Both the position numbers and the translations under genes were made by a program. Of a stretch of DNA of 64,000 nt, positions 1-7,889 are shown piece after piece. This DNA comes from JAEINY01 sp942490535 (GTDB lineage Bacteria; Bacteroidota; Bacteroidia; Bacteroidales; Marinilabiliaceae). The stretch spans positions 1,178,001-1,242,000 of the forward strand of contig CALNXQ010000005.1 in the NCBI GenBank assembly GCA_942490535.1. Direction: 5' to 3'. Below the pieces are notes generated by a model. It made no database searches. It was not told the origin of the DNA and worked only from the letters and a program-made list of their open reading frames with translations. Within the stretch, counting starts at the first letter, position 1; the number at the start of each line of letters is the position of its first letter.

Positions 1-1
1 G

Positions 2-535
2 GGTCGTGGCACCCATGAATATCATAATGTGATGGATCGTGTGGATATCATTACAGGTACGTTGGGTAAAGCTTTGGGTGGTGCAATGGGTGGTTATACT
101 ACTGGCAAAAAAGAAATTATTGATATTCTGCGTCAACGTTCTCGTCCCTATTTGTTCTCCAATTCATTAGCTCCTGCCATTGTTGGTGCTGCTTTGGAGA
201 TTTTTGATATGTTGAGCGAATCCACTGAATTACGCGACAAAGTAATTAGCAACGCCCAATATTTCAAAGCTAAAATACAAGATGCCGGGTTTGATATTAA
301 ACCAACGGAGTCGGCTATTATTGCCTTGATGTTATATGATGCCAAATTATCTCAGGAATTTGCCGCGCGTTTATTGGAAGAAGGCATTTATGTGATCGGG
401 TTCTATTATCCGGTGGTTCCGAAAGAACAAGCGCGTATCCGCATACAAATCTCTGCAGCGCATGAACAAGCTCATTTAGATAAGGCCATTGAGGCGTTTA
501 TCAAAATAGGTAAAGAGCTGAAAGTGATTAAGTAG
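2..535 (+). CDS. kbl: 2-amino-3-ketobutyrate CoA ligase (glycine C-acetyltransferase), C-terminal part
   Basis: This is the 3' part of a PLP-dependent alpha-oxoamine synthase that converts 2-amino-3-ketobutyrate plus CoA to glycine and acetyl-CoA in threonine breakdown. The frame is open from base 2, so the gene starts outside the window; the GTG at 29 is internal. The segment GTLGKALGGAMGG contains the lysine expected to bind PLP, and RSRPYLFSNSLAP is a typical family block. The C-terminus (RIRIQISAAHEQAHLDKA) matches the end of KBL proteins. Related enzymes such as 8-amino-7-oxononanoate synthase or serine palmitoyltransferase share the fold, but the GTLGKALGGA and SRPYLFSNS wording favours Kbl. 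A hairpin follows the stop codon. Confidence 0.88.
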   Translation, partial: GRGTHEYHNVMDRVDIITGTLGKALGGAMGGYTTGKKEIIDILRQRSRPYLFSNSLAPAIVGAALEIFDMLSESTELRDKVISNAQYFKAKIQDAGFDIKPTESAIIALMLYDAKLSQEFAARLLEEGIYVIGFYYPVVPKEQARIRIQISAAHEQAHLDKAIEAFIKIGKELKVIK

Positions 536-554
536 GTTTTTAAATTATAGATAG

Positions 555-586
555 CAAAAAGGGGAGCGTAGGTTCCCCTTTTTTTA
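555..586. terminator. Bidirectional hairpin terminator between kbl and yccF
   Basis: AAAAAGGGGA and TCCCCTTTTT are complementary arms around an 8-nt loop, with a T run on the plus side and an A run on the other. It sits between two convergent genes and can serve both; its end overlaps the last codons of the minus-strand gene. Confidence 0.8.
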
Positions 587-952
587 TCTGATCTCTCGGC
601 CAAAGGGGGTTAAGGCCACACTGGCCAGTTTGAAATGTTGCTTCGCAAAAGGAATGCCGATGATGGTTATGCCCAGTATAATTCCCCAAAATACATGGGT
701 GAGAGCAATCCAGATACCTCCTAAAAGTAGCCATAGTACATTCATAAAAGTGGATAAGCATCCGGATGCCTGGGGTTTATAAACGGCTTCGCGGCCGAAT
801 GGCCAGATCGCCAGTGAACCAAGCTTAAGGGTTTGTAAGCCAAATGGAATACCCACAATGGTGAGCATTATTAGGATGCTGGCCACAAAATATTCAATGG
901 CGATTATTAAGCCACCAAGCAACAACCAAATTAAATTACCAAGGAATGACAT
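584..952 (-). CDS. YccF domain (DUF307) inner membrane protein
   Basis: This is a 122-residue membrane protein built from two similar halves. Each contains a (N)xxWLLLGG segment, a second hydrophobic stretch with an (I/V)GIPFxxQxxKL signature, and a closing PFGRE. That internal duplication is the hallmark of YccF/DUF307 proteins, whose molecular role is not established. Four membrane segments are likely. It starts with MSFLGNLIWLLLGG. It is transcribed towards kbl and appears monocistronic. Confidence 0.85.
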   Translation of the reverse strand: MSFLGNLIWLLLGGLIIAIEYFVASILIMLTIVGIPFGLQTLKLGSLAIWPFGREAVYKPQASGCLSTFMNVLWLLLGGIWIALTHVFWGIILGITIIGIPFAKQHFKLASVALTPFGREIR

Positions 953-1057
953 AGCTTTTTTGTTTCGTTTATTTCAAAAGTACACTTTTATCCTAATTTT
1001 GGGATTGAATTAATGATTTATAGTTGGAATGACACCAATGATGATAAAAGAATTTCT

Positions 1058-1735
1058 ATGAAGAGGCATGTTTTAGTATTGTTACTTATTATAATTGGTT
1101 GTAGCGGAACCTACGGCCAGAAAAATGTTTGGATGGGCGGAAGTATCGGGTTTTCGTTGCCTAGTAATGTTGGTCGATCCGGTGAGTCGATTGGATTTAA
1201 GAATGTTGCTAAATCAGGATTTCAATTTGCTTATGCCGGACGATGGTTTTATGGTAAGAGGTTAAGTCTTGGTTGGGATGTTGGTTGGCAGTTTCAGGAT
1301 GGGAAAGAGAAATTTTGGGATGTTAATAATTATGGTAATGTTACTAGTACATACAGCACGATTCATTTTTTAGCAGAAGGCAATTATTATTTTAGTCATC
1401 AAGAAATAAAACCCTATTGTGGAATAAGTTTTGGTGCATTCATGTTGTCTAATACCATGACGTTTGATTCGGCTTATACCGGTACGGATGCCGATGCCTC
1501 TGCATCCTATAAAGCGAAACAATGGAAGCCTGGGTTTAAACCTCAAGCCGGGTTGTTAATCAACCTGTCTAGAAGGACTATGTTTGACATTAAAGCCGGC
1601 TTTGTATTGATTCCTAATTTGGAAGAAACGGTGGAAACGGTTTTTGAGAATGGTTGGCCCAAAACGATCATTCAGAATCCACATGGTAATCAGCACCAGT
1701 GGGTCATTAGTATGGGATTGTTATTTTTACTTTAG
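1058..1735 (+). CDS. Exported outer-membrane beta-barrel protein (porin-like)
   Basis: The protein is about 225 residues when started at the ATG at 1058. That start gives a clean signal peptide (MKRHVLVLLLIIIG, small residues, cleavage near TYGQ); an upstream ATG at 1013 would add 15 polar residues before it. The mature part alternates aromatic and glycine-rich strands (GWDVGWQF, FLAEGNYYF, PYCGISFGAFML) and ends in WVISMGLLFLL, a typical beta-barrel C-terminal strand. No specific function can be read. It stands alone between convergent yccF and the amidohydrolase gene. Confidence 0.7.
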   Translation: MKRHVLVLLLIIIGCSGTYGQKNVWMGGSIGFSLPSNVGRSGESIGFKNVAKSGFQFAYAGRWFYGKRLSLGWDVGWQFQDGKEKFWDVNNYGNVTSTYSTIHFLAEGNYYFSHQEIKPYCGISFGAFMLSNTMTFDSAYTGTDADASASYKAKQWKPGFKPQAGLLINLSRRTMFDIKAGFVLIPNLEETVETVFENGWPKTIIQNPHGNQHQWVISMGLLFLL

Positions 1736-1891
1736 TCATAAAAAAACATTTAATTTACTAGCGGTATCGCAATTTTGATTATTTTTGAATGTCGGGAAAG
1801 AATATGCTAATTAAGTTTTGACACGCGATTACTATCGTTGTGCAAGTTTAGTATGCAATAAATAGTAGTTCAATTTATCCTGGCAAAATAA

Positions 1892-3424
1892 ATGAGTAAA
1901 TTTTTTTTTGATTTTCATATTCACCCAACGATTAAACCTTTTGGACGCACTGCGGGGCATTTACTAAGGAAAGGTATTCCTGTCTCCAAAGAAGGGTTAG
2001 AGTATGGTTTTCTGGAGAAGAAATGGCCCCGATTATTTAAGCGCTTATTTCAACATCGAAGTAACTATTCGATCTGGCGGGAAGATAATCCCAATCCAAT
2101 TTTAAATCCTCGCTTTGCTGAATTAGCGTTTGCGAAGTACTCGCAAAGTAATTTTACGGCTGCTGCAGACGGCCATAGTAAAGTGCTCTGTGTTTCTTTG
2201 TATCCTATTGAAAAAGAGTTTTTAAGTAAGACTTTGGATCAGCGGCTAACGGGTTGTCCCATTCTTAAAAAAATGGTGACGGGCATTGGTTCGCGTCGCA
2301 TCAAGTACATTCAAAGTGATGATTATAATTACTTTCAGGATTTGGAGGGGGAGTATGAATATCTGAAAACGCTATCGATGCAATCTGCTGACAATGGTCG
2401 GAAATATACTATTGTTTCTGATTATTCCCAGTTGGAACAGTTGCTTGAAGAAGAACCCAATACTTTGGCCATTGTCATTACCATTGAAGGTGCTAATGTG
2501 CTCTATCCGTCATCTCAGATCTGTCAAGCAGATATGCCTGTTGTACTGGAAAACATAGATCGCCTGAAAGCCTGGGAGCATCCTCCTTTTCTAATTACGC
2601 TGGCACATCATTTTTATAATGGACTGGTGTCCCATGAAAAAAGTCTGGTGGACTTTGTGACAAAGTTGGGGAAGATGGATCAATCAGTTGGAAGGAATCA
2701 AAAATTATCGGAAATTGAAGGTTTCAATTACTTTACTGAAGACGGTCTTCAGGTGATTAATAGACTTTTAAGTGAGCAGAATGGTCCTCGCATATTGATT
2801 GATGTCAAGCACATTGATTATCGGGGACGGCAAGAATATTATCAATACATCGAACGGGAGTTTCAAAATGCGGTTCCGGTTGTTGTCAGTCATGGAGCAG
2901 TTGGGGTTCAGGTGGACGAGCGATGGTTCAATGAATGGTCATTGAATTTAAAGAATGAAGATATTGAAGCTGTCTGGAAAACCAAAGGTCTGATTGGGGT
3001 AGAATTGGATCAGCGGATATTGGGTTTCAACGAGCTTAAAGCGTATAAAAAGCGCATGGGGCTCCCAGTACGCAAATTGGGTGCCGCATTTAACAGTGAG
3101 TTAGTTTGGAATTCCATCCGGTATATTGCCGAGCGGTGTGCTTTCCACATCAACCGTGAGCCAGGGTGCGGACATGCTGATCCATGGGCGGGCATTTGCA
3201 TTGGAAGTGATTATGATGGGTTGATAAATCCGATTAATCAATTCCCCACTTTGGAAACGTTTCCTTTATTGGAAAAACATCTTTTAAACCATATTGAAAG
3301 ATGGTACCACGAAGCTCCAACTCTGTTGCATGATTTAACGATTGACTCGCCTCAGCAGTTAGTGGAGCGTATCCTGTTTGGAAATGGCATGCAGTTCCTT
3401 AAGAACAATCTCAAATTAGAATAG
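1892..3424 (+). CDS. Membrane dipeptidase (peptidase M19)-like amidohydrolase
   Basis: This is a 510-residue metal-dependent hydrolase. The N-terminus has FDFHIHP (H9, H11), the metal-binding HxH of the amidohydrolase fold. Downstream are IEGAN with a possible bridging glutamate, LAHHFYNG, VVSHGAVG and GSDYDG, in the order seen for renal-dipeptidase-type (M19) enzymes. It has no signal peptide and is longer than classical M19 enzymes (about 400 residues), with extra sequence after the HxH. The substrate is unknown; a dipeptide or other amide is a guess. A TATTTTTG -7 box lies at 1780-1787. It is followed after 25 bp by the YfiR-like gene and then a TonB receptor, so the three may be co-transcribed. 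Confidence 0.65.
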   Translation: MSKFFFDFHIHPTIKPFGRTAGHLLRKGIPVSKEGLEYGFLEKKWPRLFKRLFQHRSNYSIWREDNPNPILNPRFAELAFAKYSQSNFTAAADGHSKVLCVSLYPIEKEFLSKTLDQRLTGCPILKKMVTGIGSRRIKYIQSDDYNYFQDLEGEYEYLKTLSMQSADNGRKYTIVSDYSQLEQLLEEEPNTLAIVITIEGANVLYPSSQICQADMPVVLENIDRLKAWEHPPFLITLAHHFYNGLVSHEKSLVDFVTKLGKMDQSVGRNQKLSEIEGFNYFTEDGLQVINRLLSEQNGPRILIDVKHIDYRGRQEYYQYIEREFQNAVPVVVSHGAVGVQVDERWFNEWSLNLKNEDIEAVWKTKGLIGVELDQRILGFNELKAYKKRMGLPVRKLGAAFNSELVWNSIRYIAERCAFHINREPGCGHADPWAGICIGSDYDGLINPINQFPTLETFPLLEKHLLNHIERWYHEAPTLLHDLTIDSPQQLVERILFGNGMQFLKNNLKLE

Positions 3425-3449
3425 AATAATTTAATTAAATCAAGTCAAA

Positions 3450-3962
3450 ATGAGAAAATTATTGATTGTGACTTGCCTGCTGGTAATGGGATCTGCCCTT
3501 CATGTGAGTGGCCAGATTTCGACCTTTAAGGCCTTGTTTCTGTATAATTTTACACAGAACATTGAGTGGCCGGGCCCGGCAGCTGGTAATGGAGATTTTG
3601 TGATTACAGTACTGGGTGATAATGACATGGTCACTGAGTTAGAGAAATTGGCAAAGGTTAAAAAAGTAGGATCCAGGAAATTACTCATTAAGAAAGTGAG
3701 TAATGTGGACGAGGTAGGGGATACGCAAATTGTCTTTCTGGCAGCGTCGAAAAGTAGTTTGATGCCTATGTTGGACTCTTATCAAAAGGGGAGGAGTACT
3801 TTAATTGTCGCTGATAAGGCGGGGTTGTGTAGCCAGGGGGCTGGCATTGCATTTACCACCATCGAGGGAAAACTTCGATTCGAAATTTGTCCCGAGCGCA
3901 TTGAAGAACATGGACTGAAGGTATCTCAAAAGCTGGTGACATTGGGTAAAAAAGTTCAATAA
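3450..3962 (+). CDS. YfiR family (DUF4154) periplasmic protein
   Basis: This is a 170-residue exported protein with a signal peptide (MRKLLIVTCLLVMGSALHVSGQ). The mature part starts STFKALFLYNFTQNIEWPG, the standard opening of YfiR/DUF4154 proteins, followed by FVITVLGDND, IVFLAASK and a C-terminal FEICPERIEEHGLKVSQKL block. YfiR in Pseudomonas is a periplasmic repressor of a diguanylate cyclase. In Bacteroidota, such proteins often sit beside a TonB-dependent receptor, as here (receptor starts 20 bp later), and no GGDEF gene is nearby. A role in periplasmic signalling or uptake linked to the receptor is inference. Confidence 0.8.
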   Translation: MRKLLIVTCLLVMGSALHVSGQISTFKALFLYNFTQNIEWPGPAAGNGDFVITVLGDNDMVTELEKLAKVKKVGSRKLLIKKVSNVDEVGDTQIVFLAASKSSLMPMLDSYQKGRSTLIVADKAGLCSQGAGIAFTTIEGKLRFEICPERIEEHGLKVSQKLVTLGKKVQ

Positions 3963-3981
3963 GTAAACCGATAGAATATTG

Positions 3982-6465
3982 ATGATGAAGCAAATTAAAC
4001 ATTATATAATAGTATTGACTATTGTAATCCTGGGAATGCCTGTTCAGGTGATGGCCCAGGACAATGGACCAAAGCAATTGACAAAAGAGCAAGTACTGAA
4101 GATGACGACGGAGGAGTTATCAGCCTTGCCATTGGAGGAATTGATGCAAGCAATAGATGTAGTTGGAGTGACATCGCTGGATGAGTTATATGCTTTATTG
4201 CTCAACAAAGGAGTCACATCAGCATCGAAAACAGAGGAGAGTTTGTTTGATTCACCTTTGTCGACAACAGTATTATCATATGATGAGATGATCGCATCGG
4301 GTGCCACTTCCATTGAAGAGGCCTTGCGTTTAGTACCCGGTATTATTGTTCGGGAGAAAACCAATGGGAATTATGATGTACATATTCGTGGAAACGATAA
4401 TCTACCTGCCAAGAATATGATGCTGTATTCTGAAAATAGCAATACGCTGGTTATGATCGACGGTCGACCCGTATTTAATTATTCGCATGGGGGAACGCTT
4501 TGGGAAACTCTTCCGGTATCATTCGAAGATATTGACCGTATCGAAGTAGTGAGAGGCCCCTCTAGTGCCCTCTATGGACCCAATGCCGTATCGGGAGTGA
4601 TTAATATTATCACCCAAGGGATCACTGCTGAATCGCCCTTGGTCACGGGTAATGCTCAAAGTGGTTCTTTAGGTACGAATATTGGTGATATTGCCTTCCG
4701 AAAAGCAATCAATGACAAAGTGAGTTTTGGTGTGACAGGTAATTATGAAGTGCGTGAACGGGAGACAGATGAAATCTTTGTCTACAATAGTGAAGGTACC
4801 TATTTTTTCGATCAGGATGACACTAAACCTGCAGCTGATGGATATTATTCATTAGATGAGGCTCGGCGATTGTATAAAAAATCATTGATGCCTGGTAAAT
4901 ATTTTAAATTATGGCCCGAGAAAGGTGAAAATATTTACGCCGTGTATGATATTGACGATGCGTTTACGAATCCAGGTCAAGCCAAAGAGAAAATGGGGGT
5001 GAATGGATATTTCAACTTTCAACCCAACAGTTATACCAAGTTTGCCCTGTCGGGTGGTTTTCAGAAGTCAGATGTATTGACCTCTACCATGGGTGATATG
5101 CCATCACCTTATGCCGGGAAAGTATCCAATACCGGTTATGTGAACCTAACTGGTCAAATCAAATCGTTGAACTTTCAGTTGAATTACAATGGTGGTACCA
5201 CTGATTTTATGACCGGAAATGAAGGTTTTGAATTGGATATGGAACAGTTTCAAGGAACTGTCGATTATCAGTATCGTTGGAAAAAGTTGGAAGTACGTCC
5301 GGGGGTAAGTTATCAATCAATTTCCTACGATGATTCGAAACACATTTCAATGGACGGAAGAGGCTATTTAAATCAGAAAAGAGAGATTACTATTTTAGCA
5401 GGTAGTATGCGCCTGGATTACCGTCCTACTGATAATCTGCGTTTCGTAGCAGCTTTACGTGCAGAAAAGTATAACAATCCGGAGGATATTTACGGCTCCT
5501 GGCAGTTTATTGGCTCCTATAAGATTAATGATAATAACATTTTCCGGGCTGTATATTCCCGCGCTAATCAATCGGCTTTTCTGCTGAATACCTACTCTGA
5601 TTATACCTGGCATATTGTGAACCGTGATTATCCGCGTGTGATTCAGTTTGACGGTGTACCGGATCATGATTTGAAGACCATGGACATGTTTGAAATAGGT
5701 TACCGGACGCGTCCGGTTAAAAATCTGTTGGTTGATGTTGAAGCTTTTTATAATGTGTCGGAAAACTATGGTGCTTTGATGCCAGGTTATTCCAATGTTC
5801 AGATCTTTAATGCAGCACAAGTGTTGCAAAAGATTGCAGCTCCAATATATAAGCCAGATTCGGTTAATATTTCCTATTATGGATTTGAAATGACATCCAA
5901 ACAGATGGGAGCATCTGTTAGCATTGACTGGGTGGCCAGTGAGAAGCTGGTTGTGAAGGCTCATGCTACGGTGCAGCAAACGAAATTGGATGATTACATG
6001 GATAAGAGTCGTGATAATGTTATAGAGCATCAAGTTGGCGATGCCATCACTAGTAAAATTAATGAGCTAGGCTACCAATTGGCAAGCGGAGAACTAACTA
6101 TGGATCAAATTCCTGCAGTTGTGGTGGGCGAATCCACTTCCATGCCAACGGATCTAAAAAGCGATTATACCCACAAAGCCACGCCAAGTGTTTGGGGTAG
6201 TTTATCGTTGATGTATCGTCCCATTAAGAAACTGGAGATTTATCCGCAAGCATACTTCTATGGTGAGCAAACTTTTGAAAATCAATATGGCACAGAAAAG
6301 GTTGATGCTAAATTCCTGCTGAATGCCAAAGTATCCTATAAGGTAACACCTACATTGACGTTCTTTTTAAACGGACGCAATATCTTAAATACTGATTCGC
6401 GTGAGTTTGCTTACATGGATGAGATAGGTGGTCTGTACCTGGTGGGGGCTAGTTTTAAGTTTTAA
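3982..6465 (+). CDS. TonB-dependent outer membrane receptor
   Basis: This is an outer-membrane active-transport receptor of about 827 residues. It has a signal peptide (KQIKHYIIVLTIVILG, cleavage near VMAQ) and a charged helical N-terminal extension with MTTEELSALPLEEL and LLNKGVTSASKTEESLFDSPLSTTV. The plug domain follows (SGATSIEEALRLVPGIIVRE, VMIDGRPVF, IEVVRGPSSALYGPNAVSGVINI), then a long beta-barrel ending in LVGASFKF. No carboxypeptidase-like or SusC-type N-terminal domain is present. The ligand cannot be read. A tandem ATG at 3982/3985 gives the start; the TTG at 3979 is less likely. The gene ends shortly before a strong terminator. Confidence 0.92.
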   Translation: MMKQIKHYIIVLTIVILGMPVQVMAQDNGPKQLTKEQVLKMTTEELSALPLEELMQAIDVVGVTSLDELYALLLNKGVTSASKTEESLFDSPLSTTVLSYDEMIASGATSIEEALRLVPGIIVREKTNGNYDVHIRGNDNLPAKNMMLYSENSNTLVMIDGRPVFNYSHGGTLWETLPVSFEDIDRIEVVRGPSSALYGPNAVSGVINIITQGITAESPLVTGNAQSGSLGTNIGDIAFRKAINDKVSFGVTGNYEVRERETDEIFVYNSEGTYFFDQDDTKPAADGYYSLDEARRLYKKSLMPGKYFKLWPEKGENIYAVYDIDDAFTNPGQAKEKMGVNGYFNFQPNSYTKFALSGGFQKSDVLTSTMGDMPSPYAGKVSNTGYVNLTGQIKSLNFQLNYNGGTTDFMTGNEGFELDMEQFQGTVDYQYRWKKLEVRPGVSYQSISYDDSKHISMDGRGYLNQKREITILAGSMRLDYRPTDNLRFVAALRAEKYNNPEDIYGSWQFIGSYKINDNNIFRAVYSRANQSAFLLNTYSDYTWHIVNRDYPRVIQFDGVPDHDLKTMDMFEIGYRTRPVKNLLVDVEAFYNVSENYGALMPGYSNVQIFNAAQVLQKIAAPIYKPDSVNISYYGFEMTSKQMGASVSIDWVASEKLVVKAHATVQQTKLDDYMDKSRDNVIEHQVGDAITSKINELGYQLASGELTMDQIPAVVVGESTSMPTDLKSDYTHKATPSVWGSLSLMYRPIKKLEIYPQAYFYGEQTFENQYGTEKVDAKFLLNAKVSYKVTPTLTFFLNGRNILNTDSREFAYMDEIGGLYLVGASFKF

Positions 6466-6496
6466 GTAGTCAGGAATATTCATGCCGATTACTTTG

Positions 6497-6527
6497 GGCA
6501 GTAGAGTCATCTACTGCCTTTTTTTTT
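6497..6527 (+). terminator. Rho-independent terminator after the TonB receptor
   Basis: A perfect 9-bp stem (GGCAGTAGA / TCTACTGCC) with a GTCA loop is followed by nine T residues. Confidence 0.95.
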
Positions 6528-6613
6528 GTATGGATTCGACTATTGGCGCTTTCCAATGAGGGGCTTTCGAACATGAATTGGACTGTAGATGCTTACCCTT
6601 TGCATCAGTTGGA

Positions 6614-6653
6614 TTTTTCACCATGGTAAAAATTGACTTTTACCGTGGTAAAA
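6614..6653. promoter_or_regulatory. Twin palindromic operators upstream of the HU-like gene
   Basis: Two copies of a palindrome of the form TTTTnACCRTGGTAAAA lie side by side, centred near 6623.5 and 6645.5 (22 bp apart, about two helical turns). The first core is ACCATGGT and the second ACCGTGGT, each flanked by T4/A4 arms and followed by TTGA. They lie about 150-180 bp upstream of the HU-like gene at 6794 in a 328-bp gap that otherwise holds only the terminator of the previous gene. The symmetry and phasing suggest a dimeric repressor or activator binding twice. The protein is unknown. Confidence 0.55.
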
Positions 6654-6793
6654 TTGATATTGGCATAAGGCAAGCGTTAAAGAGGTGAAGTTCTCAAAGA
6701 AGAATGGTTATTGAACGCAGGTTTGGAATAGCGAATGAGAATAGTGCAAAGCATAGGTCCAGAAGGATGGAATGCATATAAACCAGATAATGT

Positions 6794-7171
6794 ATGGCAT
6801 TAAAGTACAAAGCGGTGCGGCACCAATTACCGCAACAGGCTGATAAATATTACGCCAGGGCTTGCAACCGCCATTTGGTGACTTTGGATGATTTGGCGGC
6901 CTTGATATCCCGAAATTCATCCGCCTCCAGAGCCGATGTGGTACTAGTATTGACAGCGCTCACCGACTTGGTGCCTGCCTTGTTGGTGCAAAACAATTCA
7001 GTTCAGTTGGGCGAGTTGGGAACAGTTAGTTTGCATCTGAATAGCAAAGGTGAAGCCACTGATGAAGAAGTGAACCATCGTTCGGTAAAGGAGGTGCGTG
7101 TGCACTTCAGGGCGGGTCTGAAGTTTAAGCGGCAATTGAAGGATTTGCATTTTGAACGCATCAAAAAATAG
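6794..7171 (+). CDS. HU family DNA-binding protein (HU-like, Bacteroidota type)
   Basis: A 125-residue protein begins MALKYKAV, then has a helical region (TLDDLAALISRNSSASRADVVLVLTALTDLVPALL), a beta turn (VQLGELGTVSLHL) and a basic C-terminus (FRAGLKFKRQLKDLHFERIKK). This is the layout of the Bacteroidota HU-like family, whose members bind DNA non-specifically and bend it. The arm between the strands is shorter and less basic than in canonical HU. The gene is preceded by paired palindromes and its stop codon overlaps a hairpin. Confidence 0.85.
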   Translation: MALKYKAVRHQLPQQADKYYARACNRHLVTLDDLAALISRNSSASRADVVLVLTALTDLVPALLVQNNSVQLGELGTVSLHLNSKGEATDEEVNHRSVKEVRVHFRAGLKFKRQLKDLHFERIKK

Positions 7172-7195
7172 GCGATTGTTGTCAAAAGCCTATTT
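7166..7195. terminator. Bidirectional hairpin overlapping the HU-like stop codon
   Basis: AAATAGGC and GCCTATTT form an 8-bp stem with a 14-nt loop. It lies between convergent genes and includes the TAG stop of the HU-like gene. The U tracts are short, so termination strength is uncertain. Confidence 0.5.
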
Positions 7196-7252
7196 AATGT
7201 GGATGCGTATTGCTTTCACAAAACCCTATTTTATGAACGATTTGTCAGCTTT

Positions 7253-7867
7253 CTAAAACAGGCCATGTATTTCTGCATCGACCTTGTCAATGATCATGCT
7301 CAAGTCCGCTTTGTTTTTGATAAAGTCAATGTTATTACTGTCAATAATCAACAGCTTTCCTTTTTTATAGCTTTGAATCCAGGCTTCGTAGCGTTCATTG
7401 AGTCGTTTCAGATAGTCCAGGCGAATGTTGTTTTCGTAGCTGCGGCCGCGTAACTGAATCTGGTTCACCAGCGTGGGGATGGAAGCTCGCAGGTACACCA
7501 ATAAGTCGGGTGGCTGAACGAGGCTGCTCATCAATTCAAAAAGGGATTCATAATTATCAAAATCACGGCGGTTCATTAAGCCCATGTCATATAAATTGGG
7601 CGCAAAAATATAGGCATCTTCATAAATGGTTCGATCCTGAATCACCGATTTATCCATTTCGCGAATGCGCTGAACCGACGAGAAGCGACTGTTTAGGAAG
7701 TAGACCTGTAGATTAAATGCCCAACGCGGCATGTCTTCATAAAAATCGGATAGATATGGGTTTTCGTCCGCATCTTCAAAATGGGGCTCCCAGTTATAAT
7801 GGTGTGCCAATAATTCCGTTAACGTTGTTTTTCCGGATCCGATGTTGCCTGCTATAGCGATGTGCAT
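7253..7867 (-). CDS. Deoxynucleoside kinase (deoxyadenosine/deoxycytidine kinase type)
   Basis: A 204-residue cytosolic kinase phosphorylates deoxynucleosides for the dNTP salvage pathway. It has the P-loop GNIGSGKT at residues 7-14, the DRTIYED catalytic/substrate motif at 78-84 and a lid region with RGRSYE. Length and motifs match bacterial dAK/dCK-type enzymes; thymidine specificity is less likely but cannot be excluded. The GH3 gene lies upstream on the same strand with a 22-bp gap, so both may be one transcript. Confidence 0.88.
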   Translation of the reverse strand: MHIAIAGNIGSGKTTLTELLAHHYNWEPHFEDADENPYLSDFYEDMPRWAFNLQVYFLNSRFSSVQRIREMDKSVIQDRTIYEDAYIFAPNLYDMGLMNRRDFDNYESLFELMSSLVQPPDLLVYLRASIPTLVNQIQLRGRSYENNIRLDYLKRLNERYEAWIQSYKKGKLLIIDSNNIDFIKNKADLSMIIDKVDAEIHGLF

Positions 7868-7889
7868 GATACGTGTGTTTTTCTGTGCG

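Noticed and set aside
7199..7453. Plus-strand frame over the deoxynucleoside kinase gene
   Set aside because: It is a shadow of the clearly identified minus-strand kinase gene.
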